Positions 1 to 9,329 of a stretch of 64,000 nucleotides of DNA are shown in pieces. A program made the translations under genes and the position numbers. Within the stretch, counting starts at the first letter, position 1. The number at the start of each line of letters is the position of its first letter. Source of the stretch: CAXXHQ01 sp963665265 (GTDB taxonomy: Bacteria > Planctomycetota > Planctomycetia > Pirellulales > Thermoguttaceae); assembly GCA_963665265.2 (NCBI GenBank), contig OY762224.2, positions 3,100,001 to 3,164,000 on the forward strand. The letters are read 5' to 3'. The notes beneath the pieces were generated by a model, which worked only from the letters and a program-made list of their open reading frames with translations, made no database searches and was not told the DNA's origin.

Positions 1-1
1 T

Positions 2-3000
2 TACGATTGGGCGGATAATAACTTCGGTAACTCCGACTCTTACTACTGGTACGATTCCGTCGAGTCGAATAATCATTCTAAGTTTCATGAAAACAGCGAC
101 TACGACTGCATCGATACGTTCGTGACCACCTACGATTCCGACGGCAACGCCGTCTATTCCAGCACGTACGACGATTATTACCACTGGGGATACTCTTCCA
201 GCAGCTGGGGAAGCGCCACTTACACGTACTCGAACGGGGAGAAGGATCACACTTCGTACTCCAATAGTTACGGTGATTCCTGGACCAGCGACGGCGGTTA
301 CGGGTGGTATTGGTGGGGCGGGTATTACTACGGCTACTACAGCTACTACGGACGCCCCAGCGGCTCGAACCCGTACGGCGCCGACGTTTTGACGACGTGC
401 CCCAACGGTCTTCAGAACCCGGCGGAAACGAACGGTTCGTTGCACAACGGCTATTTCGGCGGGCTGGGCTTCAGTTCGGCGACCGGCGTGAAGAGTATCG
501 TTGCATCCGAAGCGGGAAAAGCTTTGCCGCTTATCCCCCATGGAACGGGTTATTATTACTATAACTTCACGGCTTGCGCGCCGTGGCTCGCCTCCTACTC
601 GGTGACGACTTCGTCCTTCGCCTGGCTTGCGCCCACTACGGCCGCGAACATGACGGTGAACGGCGGATATGTCCCCTGGATGGCTCGCTTCGACATCTCG
701 ACGCCTCGAGCGAACAAAGTTCCTAATCTCAATAATTCCGTCTTAAAGGGGAATTCGGATTCCGCCGCGACTGCCGCGACCGCCGCGGCGAAAAGCGCGG
801 CTCCCGGTTCGTCCTACTCTTTCGGAAACGGGATTCTCGCCTCCTTTGACGACGCCGGAAATCTTATCGGTTTAACCGACCCGACCGCGAACGAAACGAC
901 TTGGAACTATGACGATTCAAACCGCGTGACGAGCGTGAGCGACGAGCTCGGAAACTCTAAGCTCTACGTTTACGACGACTCGGACAACCTTGTGCGTTAT
1001 ACCGACGCGAACGGCCGAGTTACGACCTACGCCTTCGACGCCGCCGGACGCGTCGTTTCGGAAGTATGGTACGAAAATGCGACGGACGCCGACGCCGAAC
1101 TAAATGCGATCAATTCGTTTAGTTACGTGTACGATTCGCAGGGACGCGTTCTTTCGGAGTCGGATAACTATTCCTCGATCGCCTACGTGTACGATCCGCA
1201 GGGGCGTAAAATCTCCGTCACGCAATCGAGCGAAGGCGATCCGACCGTCGTTTTCACGTATACCTACGACGACGATAACGAAAATCCGACGAGCGTCGCC
1301 GCGATGATCGACGGCGTCATGGATTACGTTAATTACTACGCGTACGATTCGAACGGAAAATTGACGCAAATCATCCAGGATTGCGGCGACGAAAGTAATT
1401 CCATCGCGAACAAAGAGGTTAATATCTCCTACGATTCCGCCGGAAACGTCGTTTCGATCGACCGGTATGAACTCGGCTCCTACGTGGCGTCGAGCTACTA
1501 TACCTACGACTCGCTCGGCCGACTGACCGGCCTGACGCACCGCCAAGGCGATACGGTCCTCGCCTACTACGCGTGGACCTACGCTTCCGACGACGCGACG
1601 GCCGCGTTGGAAACCGCTTCGCAAACCGCGGACTATTTCGACCTCGTTTCGTCGTATGACGCTAATACAATCGACTTGACGAATCTCGTAAGCGACGTTT
1701 CCGAAGCGGCTCTAATCGCGACTTGCACGTCGGCGGACGGAACCGCAACCTACGCCTATGACGCGAGCGGTCAAGTGACCGGCGCCGGCTATTCGAGCGG
1801 TACGCTGTCCGACGAATCCTATACCTATGACGCGAACGGCAACCGCACGAGCGGCGGCTACGTGATCGGCGCCGATAACCGAATTCTCTCCGACGGCACG
1901 TATGCGTACGCTTACGACGCCGAAGGAAATCGCGTCGCCAAGTTCGTTGACGAGGACGCCGACGGACTCCTCGACGCAGGCGACTCCGACGTGACGGCCT
2001 ACGTTTGGGATAATCGCGATCGGCTGACCGAAGTCGTTTCCTACGTCACCTACGGCGGCGCGGCGAGCCAAGACGTCAAATATTTCTATGACGTCAAGAA
2101 TCGCTTAATTCGCGAGGAGCTCGACGCGGACGGCGCCGGCGAAGCGGCGGCGACGGCCAAGGCTTTCGCCTACGACGGCAAGCAAATCGCGTTGCAGTTC
2201 GACGGCGAGGCCGACGAAACGTTGACCCGCGACGACCTCAGTCATCGCTATCTATGGAACCCGCAGGCGGTCGATCAGATTTTGGCCGACGAGCAATTGA
2301 CCAAGATCGAATCCGGTTATGACGTTACCTCGCCCGGCACGGTGGTTTGGCCGCTTACCGACAATCTCGGCTCGGTCCGCGACTTAGCCGTTCAAGATGC
2401 GGCGACGGGCGTGACTTCAGTCGTCAACCATCGCGTTTACGACGTTTTCGGCAATCTGAAGAGCGAGACGAACCCGGCGACCGGTCTTGCCGCCGCCGTC
2501 GATAGCGTGTTCGGCTTCACCGGCCGGTTGCACGACGACGCGACCGGACTGCAAAATAACTTGAATCGCTGGTATGACTCCAAGACCGGCTCGTGGACGT
2601 CAAAGGATCCTTCCAGCTTCAACGGCGGCGACGCCAACCTGTATCGCTACGTCGGAAACTCGCCTCTCAATGCGACGGATCCAACCGGTTTATGGAAAAT
2701 CTGGGGAGCAGGCGACGTACACGAAACTATTTCATTAAACGCTGCAAAAGAACTAGGAATCACAGTAACCACATTCTGGGGTGCCTTTAATTCGTCGTTT
2801 GGAAAAGGCTTGATATATGGTTCAGAATGGACTGATTTCCCTGATGGATATATTGGCAGTGCGGAAGCACTTGCAGCCGAGAAGTACGCCGGTTCGACTT
2901 ACCTTTTAGACAACCTATTCGTTCAAACAGCTGACACGCACTTCGGATCAACGGTGTATAGGCATGGAATGACAAGTCATCCTCACAGCATAAGTTCTTC

Positions 3001-3571
3001 CTTAGATACTGTAAAAACAATGGTATCGAAAATAAGTAGATGGATTTGCGATCAGTATACGGCAGCGCAGTATTATTACGAACAGGTTAAATCACTACGT
3101 AATGATCTAAAGTCGGTTCCAGCTAATGATCCTGATATGTATAACTCGTTAGTTAGAAAGATAGACAAAGCACAAGAGAATTGCGGATTGGAGATCGGTA
3201 AGGCAATGCACACAATTGCTGACCTATATTGTCCATCACATGTTGTGCGGTCAGGCTATTCAGGGCCAATAACTCAGTTTCAGGATTATGCCGCACAGGA
3301 TGTAGATAAACACGCTGTTGACGATAAACAAAATGACTATACGAAACCTTTTATTAGCGCAGCAACTACAGCATGTAGGGAATTTTTGCGGCTATTATTG
3401 AAAGGCAAGTCGACCAGTGATGTTAAAGATTGGTTATTGGGCAGTGGTGGACCGCTAAACGTGGCGTCAGGAGCGGAAAATGGTGGAACTGCTGAGAAAT
3501 ACAAAATAGACGATCCACTTACTGAAGATAAAATTAAAGCAATGATGTACTCAAACATGATCAAATTTTGA
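2..3571 (+). CDS. RHS/YD-repeat protein with variable C-terminal toxin-like tip (5' end outside window)
   Basis: The frame is open from the left edge, so the N-terminus is missing; the visible part is about 1189 residues. The first visible part is Tyr/Gly/Ser-rich. YD repeats (YDSNGKLTQI, YDSAGNVVSI, YDSLGRLTGL and similar) run from about nt 840 to 2250. The RHS core follows, with DNLGSVRDL near nt 2360, FGFTGRLHDDATGLQ near 2510 and the closing motif YVGNSPLNATDPTGL ending near 2692. In RHS polymorphic toxins this core forms a shell and is followed by a variable effector tip. Here the last ~293 residues form the tip. Its motifs GDVHETISLNAA and MHTIADLYCPSHVV, with a later D..KH..D, fit the His/Asp zinc sites of phospholipase C/S1-P1 nuclease folds (inference). 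Base composition drops sharply toward AT at the tip, as expected of a recently swapped cassette. Export route and target are unknown. Confidence 0.9.
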   Translation, partial: YDWADNNFGNSDSYYWYDSVESNNHSKFHENSDYDCIDTFVTTYDSDGNAVYSSTYDDYYHWGYSSSSWGSATYTYSNGEKDHTSYSNSYGDSWTSDGGYGWYWWGGYYYGYYSYYGRPSGSNPYGADVLTTCPNGLQNPAETNGSLHNGYFGGLGFSSATGVKSIVASEAGKALPLIPHGTGYYYYNFTACAPWLASYSVTTSSFAWLAPTTAANMTVNGGYVPWMARFDISTPRANKVPNLNNSVLKGNSDSAATAATAAAKSAAPGSSYSFGNGILASFDDAGNLIGLTDPTANETTWNYDDSNRVTSVSDELGNSKLYVYDDSDNLVRYTDANGRVTTYAFDAAGRVVSEVWYENATDADAELNAINSFSYVYDSQGRVLSESDNYSSIAYVYDPQGRKISVTQSSEGDPTVVFTYTYDDDNENPTSVAAMIDGVMDYVNYYAYDSNGKLTQIIQDCGDESNSIANKEVNISYDSAGNVVSIDRYELGSYVASSYYTYDSLGRLTGLTHRQGDTVLAYYAWTYASDDATAALETASQTADYFDLVSSYDANTIDLTNLVSDVSEAALIATCTSADGTATYAYDASGQVTGAGYSSGTLSDESYTYDANGNRTSGGYVIGADNRILSDGTYAYAYDAEGNRVAKFVDEDADGLLDAGDSDVTAYVWDNRDRLTEVVSYVTYGGAASQDVKYFYDVKNRLIREELDADGAGEAAATAKAFAYDGKQIALQFDGEADETLTRDDLSHRYLWNPQAVDQILADEQLTKIESGYDVTSPGTVVWPLTDNLGSVRDLAVQDAATGVTSVVNHRVYDVFGNLKSETNPATGLAAAVDSVFGFTGRLHDDATGLQNNLNRWYDSKTGSWTSKDPSSFNGGDANLYRYVGNSPLNATDPTGLWKIWGAGDVHETISLNAAKELGITVTTFWGAFNSSFGKGLIYGSEWTDFPDGYIGSAEALAAEKYAGSTYLLDNLFVQTADTHFGSTVYRHGMTSHPHSISSSLDTVKTMVSKISRWICDQYTAAQYYYEQVKSLRNDLKSVPANDPDMYNSLVRKIDKAQENCGLEIGKAMHTIADLYCPSHVVRSGYSGPITQFQDYAAQDVDKHAVDDKQNDYTKPFISAATTACREFLRLLLKGKSTSDVKDWLLGSGGPLNVASGAENGGTAEKYKIDDPLTEDKIKAMMYSNMIKF

Positions 3572-3840
3572 CAGTTTATTTCAATAGGGTATTGCTGACG
3601 CGTCTCGTCCGGCTTTGGGGACTAGATAAATAATGATTCACATTTGTCAGCGAAGTCTACATTTCATGCGTTTTAGCGGCGACGTGTATAACGTTCAATA
3701 TCGTAGTAAATAGGAATATTTTAAAAGGCGAATCTCATTGATTTTAAGTTGAATATTGTATTTTTAAACGAAACAGATTAAGAGTGAATAATCTACTTAT
3801 ACACTAGAAATACAGCACACATTGTGCTATTTGAGATTTC

Positions 3841-4869
3841 ATGAGAATGCGTTACGAAATTATTCGAACTATAGTGCTAGCTTTTGCCGCTTTGGTAATC
3901 GTGACCGAATGCGGTTGCTCGAAGGACACAAGGGAATCTGGACAAAATCCGGCCAAGTTGGCCGCCCAATCGATTCACAAGATGGGCGGTTCAATAAAAC
4001 AGGATCATGAGGGGGGGGTAAGTATTGATCTCGCTGGATGTGACGTTTCCGGGACGGCGTTGGCGTCGCTCCGGAATATTCCCAATGTGCATTATTTGAA
4101 CTTTGTGAATTCAGGCGCCACGCTTTCTGACGAAGAAATGCGATATATCGCTGAACTTGTTGAACTCCGAAAGCTTGATATCGGATCTACCTTTGTCGGT
4201 GACAGAGGCCTTGCGTGCATTTCTAGCCTCAAAAAATTGAGTGTGTTATATCTTGGAGACACGAAAATCTCCGACCGAGGACTAGCGTCGCTGAAAGACC
4301 TACTAGAGCTAAAAGAACTGGATGTTAGTGCGAGCAGGCTTACAGATGACGGATTGCGTTTTATACAGCACTTGAAGAACTTGCAGTGTTTGGAAATATT
4401 CGAGACAAGTATTTCAGACGATGGTCTCAAGTTTCTTAAAAAACTTGATGATCTGCGTGATTTAGATGTGAGTTCGACGAACATATCAGGATCTGGTTTA
4501 ATCAACTTATGCAATAAAGAGTACCTGCAGAGGCTTGATCTTTCAAAAACCCTTATTGGTGACGACGGTCTGCAATTTCTTCGTGATTTTAAAGGGGCGA
4601 TCGGTCTGCGCATAAAATTGATGAAAACGAACATTCATGGTCGAGGCCTTACCTCTCTTTACGGGATAAGAAATCTCCGCAGTCTGGATCTAAGGGCCAC
4701 AAAAATTCAAGACGAGGACTTGAAATTTGCAGAGGGGTTGAAGCAACTTGACGAGCTGATTTTGGATGAGAATAACTTATCGATGGCGGCCGTGCAACGC
4801 CTGCGCCTCATCCTTCCTAAATGCAAAATATGTTTTGACGTAGCAACCAAATCTGCATCGCCTCCATAG
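3841..4869 (+). CDS. Leucine-rich-repeat lipoprotein
   Basis: 342 residues. A hydrophobic N-terminal segment (about residues 8-24) leads into a Cys-containing VTECGCSK stretch, which reads as a lipoprotein signal with a non-ideal lipobox. From about residue 60 to 330 there are roughly ten LRRs of 23-25 residues of the type LxxLxxLDVSxTxISDxGLxxL, the ribonuclease-inhibitor-like class abundant in planctomycetes. LRRs are protein-binding scaffolds and no catalytic domain is visible. The gene starts 269 nt after the RHS toxin tip, shares its AT-rich composition and is on the same strand. It could therefore be the cognate immunity protein or a surface adhesin, but this rests on position only. No clear Shine-Dalgarno precedes the ATG. 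A GTG/ATG choice 19 nt further upstream is in another frame. Confidence 0.8.
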   Translation: MRMRYEIIRTIVLAFAALVIVTECGCSKDTRESGQNPAKLAAQSIHKMGGSIKQDHEGGVSIDLAGCDVSGTALASLRNIPNVHYLNFVNSGATLSDEEMRYIAELVELRKLDIGSTFVGDRGLACISSLKKLSVLYLGDTKISDRGLASLKDLLELKELDVSASRLTDDGLRFIQHLKNLQCLEIFETSISDDGLKFLKKLDDLRDLDVSSTNISGSGLINLCNKEYLQRLDLSKTLIGDDGLQFLRDFKGAIGLRIKLMKTNIHGRGLTSLYGIRNLRSLDLRATKIQDEDLKFAEGLKQLDELILDENNLSMAAVQRLRLILPKCKICFDVATKSASPP

Positions 4870-4944
4870 TGTGCATTATTATACTTAGGCAAGACATCTT
4901 GTGGTTTTTTCGCATTCGCACCTTTTGACGTAGCAGGCTTTATT

Positions 4945-6936
4945 ATGACGCGACGCATTATATTGGGGTTGGGCGCCGGGCAGTGCGGCTTGCAACTCTT
5001 GGCGAAAACGCTTAACTCGCAACGCGATACGGCCGTCTCTTTCGAGCAATGGCCGTTGCTCCCTTGGCGACGAGAGCCCGATGCGCCGGGAATCCGCGAC
5101 CGGCTCGCTCGAATTCTCGCCACCCGCAAACCGCGGGTCGTCGGCGACGTCGCGTCGTTTTACCTCCCCTACGTCGAAGAGGCCGTCGATTTCGACTCCT
5201 CGATCCGCATGATTTGCCTAAAACGCCCGCAAGACGAAATCGTCGCGGGGTATTGCTCCGCGCTCGATAAAAATCCGCGGTGCGCCGTGAACCACTGGGC
5301 CGAAGAGCCGGGGCCCGGTTGGCAGCACGACCCGTTCTGGTCTCGCATCTTCCCTCAGTACGACACGCAAGATCGCGTCGAAGGCGCTCGACGTTATTGG
5401 GACGAGTATTATTCACTCGCCGACGAGCTGGCAAATCGCTTCCCCGATCAATTCCGCGTGTACGACACCGACGTGTTGACCGCCGAGGCCGGCGTGCGGG
5501 AGGTTTTGGGATTCGCCGGCTTTTCCGCCGAGGAGCAAGTCGTCATCACCGGCATGCGTAATTTCTCGGGGCCGCCGGTCGTGCCCGCCGTGAACGTTCC
5601 CGCGCGTCCCCCGTTGCATCCGATGGACCCGCGCAAGTGCGTGATTCTCGTCCCGTTTGCGGGATTTATTCATCCCGCTTGCGACGAAGCGTTGAAGGAG
5701 CTGGAGCGTCGCGGGTATGAGGTCCGCCGAGTCGGCGGCTACGCCGCCATCGATCAAGGCCGCAATCAAATGGCCACCGACGCTCTTTTGGAAGGATACG
5801 ACGAAACCATCTGGATCGATTCCGACGTCGGTTTTCATCCGAACGCGATCGATCAACTGCGTTCGCACGGTTTGCCGATCGTCGCCGGCGTCTATCCGCA
5901 AAAAAATAAATTGGCGTTGGCCTGCCATGTGATGCCGGGCGCTCCTTCGATGACCTTCGGCAAGCATGGCGGTCTGACGGAACTGCTCTACGCCGGAACC
6001 GGTTTTTTGCTGATTCGACGCGAAGCGTATTTAACGATTCAGCGAAAGCTGAAGCTGCCCACGTGCAACGAGCGTTTTGGCCATGCCATGATCCCTTTCT
6101 TTCAACCGATGATTCGTAAGATCGAGGAAGGATATTGGTATTTGGCCGAAGATTACGCTTTCTGCCAACGCGCGCGGGATTGCGGATTCCGCATTATGGC
6201 CGATACGAGCATTCGGCTCTGGCATATCGGATATGCGCAATTCGGTTGGGAGGACGCGGGAATCGAGCGGTCAAGATTCCAATCCTTCACGCTGAACTTC
6301 GGCGAAAAACCCGCTTCAACGCTACAGGGCGCCTCGGTCGAATCGCAGCCAGCATTGGATAATTTCATACGAGAGCATGCTTGGCCGGAGCAAAAACCCC
6401 TCTCCGCTTCGCTCCCTGAACGCGGCGGAATCTCGCCCGACGCGAAGGAACTGTTGCGGGGACTCTCGGCGACCGCTAAGCTAATCGTCGAAGTCGGGGC
6501 CTGGACCGGCCAATCCGTTCGTTTCCTTGCAAACGTCGCGTCTCAAGCCAAGGTCATCGCCGTGGATGATTGGAGCGGTTCAGATTGCGTCAATGATCCT
6601 GAATTGGCCAAATCCCTTCCCTTTCTCTTCGAGACGTTTTTGGCTGAGTCTTGGGAGCAGCGAAATCAAATTGTTCCCGTTCGCGCAAATTTCCAAGACG
6701 GTATGCGCGAAATCGCCGAGGCCGGTTTGCAGCCCGAGTTAGTCTTTATCGATGTCGCCCAACAAGCGGAACGCTTGCGGGAAAATCTTACCGCCGCCCT
6801 CGACTTATTTCCGCAAGCCGTCGTCGTCGGAGATCAATGGGACGCCGAGAGCGTTCGGTTAGCCGTCGATTCCGTTACGCAAGACCGACGAATGAGATAC
6901 GAGACTCGCGGAACCGGCTGGAAAATCATGCGCTGA
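4945..6936 (+). CDS. Three-domain sulfotransferase / glycosyltransferase / methyltransferase fusion
   Basis: 663 residues that read as three transferase modules in one frame. Residues 1-210 resemble a PAPS-dependent sulfotransferase: GLGAGQCGLQLLAKTL fits the 5'-phosphosulfate loop and MICLKRPQDEIVAGY the 3'-phosphate-binding segment. Residues 230-450 resemble a GT-A type glycosyltransferase, with a nucleotide-binding start (CVILVPFAGFIHPA), GRNQMATDALLEGYD, and the metal-binding IDSDVGFHPNAI. Residues 500-660 resemble a class I SAM methyltransferase (LIVEVGAWTGQSVRF; VIAVDDWSGSD; LVFIDVAQQ). Such combinations suggest modification of a cell-surface or exported glycan, but substrates cannot be read from sequence. 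It stands alone after the LRR gene and its composition is typical of the window. The sulfotransferase assignment is the weakest of the three. Confidence 0.75.
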   Translation: MTRRIILGLGAGQCGLQLLAKTLNSQRDTAVSFEQWPLLPWRREPDAPGIRDRLARILATRKPRVVGDVASFYLPYVEEAVDFDSSIRMICLKRPQDEIVAGYCSALDKNPRCAVNHWAEEPGPGWQHDPFWSRIFPQYDTQDRVEGARRYWDEYYSLADELANRFPDQFRVYDTDVLTAEAGVREVLGFAGFSAEEQVVITGMRNFSGPPVVPAVNVPARPPLHPMDPRKCVILVPFAGFIHPACDEALKELERRGYEVRRVGGYAAIDQGRNQMATDALLEGYDETIWIDSDVGFHPNAIDQLRSHGLPIVAGVYPQKNKLALACHVMPGAPSMTFGKHGGLTELLYAGTGFLLIRREAYLTIQRKLKLPTCNERFGHAMIPFFQPMIRKIEEGYWYLAEDYAFCQRARDCGFRIMADTSIRLWHIGYAQFGWEDAGIERSRFQSFTLNFGEKPASTLQGASVESQPALDNFIREHAWPEQKPLSASLPERGGISPDAKELLRGLSATAKLIVEVGAWTGQSVRFLANVASQAKVIAVDDWSGSDCVNDPELAKSLPFLFETFLAESWEQRNQIVPVRANFQDGMREIAEAGLQPELVFIDVAQQAERLRENLTAALDLFPQAVVVGDQWDAESVRLAVDSVTQDRRMRYETRGTGWKIMR

Positions 6937-7620
6937 CGTCTCCGCGTCTTCAGTTTATCGCTTGACGTTTTCCTCAAAACTTGGTCCGAACGAAAGGTGA
7001 GATTATTTGTCTCTTTCCTAAAGAAGGGGTAACGTCTGCATTTATGCGCAGATTGAAGGGCAGCCCTTGGCTTGGTAGGAATGAGATGTTGAAGTTTCAG
7101 GACTAGCGAAACGAAGGGGCCTCCCCGACGATTATTCCGAGAAGACTTCGGATCGGACGGACACGCGAGCGGGGCGCTACGATCGGAAGTTGCATACGAA
7201 GGCGGGAGAGGTGACTCTGAAGATGCCTCGACTTCGATCAACCGCGAAACCTCGTCAAATTCCAGTCCACTCGACGGATATGCGCCGAGAGCGATGACGC
7301 ATGGAATTCGCGAAGGTCAGCGCATGCCCCTACTTCATTCAGGGAGTTGAAATGCTCAGAAGCATACGCTAACCTGTTTGAAAGTGCGGGGGCGGCGACA
7401 GGGCAGGAACGCTTCTCGCCGCTGTGCTATTTTTGTGCTATTTCGCTAACAAATAGCCGTAAATATCCATAAGTTTCCGTTGAAGCTAGAAAGCCGCAAA
7501 TCATTACCCCGAAATTACTTGCGACGCAAATCCGTATTGCCTCTCAACTTACGAAAAACCAGCCAATCGAATCACGCCCTCTCCGCTGATGATTCTTGCT
7601 GAATCTTTTAAAGAATCATG

Positions 7621-7665
7621 AGAAAGAGCATAAGCCACTGTTTGACAGTGGCTTATGCTCTTTCT
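7621..7665. repeat. Perfect 20-bp inverted repeat with 5-nt loop
   Basis: Arms 7621-7640 and 7646-7665 are exact reverse complements around TTTGA. A smaller inverted repeat (GATTCTT 7591-7597 / AAGAATC 7611-7617) sits just before it. The right arm ends in TTTCTT but there is no long T-run, so it is only a marginal intrinsic terminator. It lies 685 nt after the stop at 6936, too far to be its obvious terminator. It could be a transcript-stabilising hairpin, a recombination site or an excised-element scar. Confidence 0.85.
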
Positions 7666-7779
7666 TGAAACTGTTTCAGTGTCTCTTCAGAAGGGCGCGT
7701 CACATTTCGTTTCGTCCGATCTAGTAATTTGCGTAACAAATGTGGGTTGCCGCAAATACGAGGTTTTTTGGGGATTTGC

Positions 7780-7808
7780 TTGACAAAATGAGACTGACAT
7801 GAGAAAAT
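7780..7808 (+). promoter_or_regulatory. Candidate sigma70-type promoter
   Basis: A perfect -35 TTGACA at 7780-7785 is followed after 17 nt by GAAAAT (7803-7808), 4/6 match to TATAAT. It would start a transcript with about 300 nt of leader for the PEP-CTERM gene at 8119. Confidence 0.4.
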
Positions 7809-8118
7809 CATGTTCAAGGATATTGTGTTTGCGCTATTCCTTGAGGAATTTGTCGCATTTGAACTGTTATTTTGTCTTATTTGAACACGAGGCAGCGTTC
7901 CCGTTGGTGGAATAAATATTTCGAGTTTACTTCCATCCTCTTATTTGTTTGTGCCGCCGCTCGGCAAATTCTCGATTTACGTTTCCCGCTTTTGTTTATG
8001 CGGCGATTCGTCCTTGGTTTACTTTTCGAGCGCCGTTGTTTGGCGGGCCAGTCAATTTGCCTTTTCTCTTTGCGCTGAACTTGCGGGAACTTTTTTCTCA
8101 CTTAGGAGAAGCATTACA

Positions 8119-9102
8119 ATGAAATCAAAATTCGCTTGTTTTTCGATTTGCGCCGTTTTGGCGCTCTGCTTGGCCAGCAACCTGTTTGCTAGCGCGATCA
8201 GTATGACCGCCGGCGACGTTAACGGCGCCGTCACTTCTTTTAACGGGGCCGGAAAGTGGAGCGATGCGACGGCCCCGGCTGCCGGAAATTCGTATTACAA
8301 CGCAGGTTTTCTACTGCGCACGCCGGCCACCACTAGCATCAACTATACTTTTGCCGGCGACTCGCTGACGATTACTAGCACGAACTCCACTCTTACTGGC
8401 GATTTGAACGCATCTTTAATTTTCAAAGATGTTGGTTCTTCGACTATCACTGTCAATAACCTCACCATCGATGGAGGCAACCTCCGCAACGGTTCCGGCA
8501 GCACAAACGTATTCACTTTAGCTGGAAGCCTCGCCATCGGCAGCAGCGGCATGGGCGTTCACATTCAAGGTCCGACCTATATCACCTCGGCCATCAGCGG
8601 CTCGGGCACGATTAAGATCGTCGGCAACGGCAGCTCCGAAGCCGTGCGAACGCTCCATTTCGCTTCCGCTAATAACACCTACACCGGCAGCCTTGTTCTC
8701 GCCAACGCCACCCAAGCTCGTTTCGCTTTGGATTCCGGCTATGGCATGAATTTCGTGATCGGTTCGACAGGCGTCAACAATAGCATTTCGGGTACGGGCG
8801 TCGTTGCGTTGAATGGCATCCTAAACCTTGATCTCACGAACGCCTCCAAGACTCTCGGCGACACTTGGTCGATTGTGGGTAGCACCTTGACAACTACCTA
8901 CGGCAGCTCGTTCTCGGTTGCCGGTTTCAACGCTTCATCTGACCGCACTTATTGGTCGACTGTCGCGGACACCAACGGCGCTTACTATTTGTTCAGCACC
9001 TCCGCCGGAACTTTGACCGCCGTTCCGGAACCCTCGACCGTCGCGATTCTCGCGACCGGCCTCGTCGGTCTCGGACTCCTCCGCCGTCGCAACCGTGCAT
9101 AA
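8119..9102 (+). CDS. PEP-CTERM-anchored secreted beta-strand protein
   Basis: 327 residues. The start at 8119 is preferred over an in-frame codon at 7945 because AGGAG at 8104-8108 is well spaced and a clear signal peptide follows (MKSKFACFSICAVLALC, cleavage near SNLFASA). The middle is Gly/Ser/Thr/Asn-rich, with regular LTITSTNSTL / TITVNNLTIDGGNL segments typical of beta-helix or autotransporter-like repeats. The C-terminus carries the PEP-CTERM sorting signal: VPEPST, a hydrophobic helix (VAILATGLVGLGLL) and the basic end RRRNRA. PEP-CTERM proteins are processed by an exosortase at the inner membrane and released or attached to extracellular polymer; no exosortase gene is in the window. 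No enzymatic motif is visible. An intrinsic terminator follows at 9165-9200. Confidence 0.9.
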   Translation: MKSKFACFSICAVLALCLASNLFASAISMTAGDVNGAVTSFNGAGKWSDATAPAAGNSYYNAGFLLRTPATTSINYTFAGDSLTITSTNSTLTGDLNASLIFKDVGSSTITVNNLTIDGGNLRNGSGSTNVFTLAGSLAIGSSGMGVHIQGPTYITSAISGSGTIKIVGNGSSEAVRTLHFASANNTYTGSLVLANATQARFALDSGYGMNFVIGSTGVNNSISGTGVVALNGILNLDLTNASKTLGDTWSIVGSTLTTTYGSSFSVAGFNASSDRTYWSTVADTNGAYYLFSTSAGTLTAVPEPSTVAILATGLVGLGLLRRRNRA

Positions 9103-9164
9103 GCGGGAAAAATAATTGTTCGGAGGTTTAACCTTCCAGGCGATAGCGATTTGAATCATAACGT

Positions 9165-9200
9165 ACCGACGGGAAGTCTTTCTCGTCGGTGCGTTTTTTT
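9165..9200 (+). terminator. Intrinsic terminator of the PEP-CTERM gene
   Basis: 11-bp stem (9165-9175 with 9180-9190, one G-U pair) around GTCT, followed by GCG and a run of seven T. It lies 62 nt after the stop at 9102. Confidence 0.85.
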
Positions 9201-9329
9201 ATGCGTGGATACGCCAAACGCCGTCGCAACCGCTACTACCGAATTATTTTCAAATGCCTTATATTTTCCGCAAGCCACGTCGATTCCCCTATTGGCGAGG
9301 AGATTTTTCCGTTAATCGAGGAAAATAGC

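Larger units (their letters stand above)
6937..8118. other. Gene-poor 1.2-kb region
   Basis: No convincing coding sequence on either strand. It holds two tandem copies of TGTGCTATTTT at about 7422-7443, a perfect 20-bp inverted repeat at 7621-7665 and a candidate promoter at 7780-7808. About 300 nt of untranslated leader lies between that promoter and the next gene. The short frames here are arginine/cysteine-rich and lack ribosome sites. Confidence 0.6.

Noticed and set aside
1100..1624. 174-residue minus-strand frame inside the RHS gene
   Set aside because: Val/Arg-rich shadow of the YD repeats; the plus frame has clear RHS motifs.
5012..5434. 140-residue minus-strand frame
   Set aside because: Very Arg-rich and antisense to the sulfotransferase-like part of the fusion gene.
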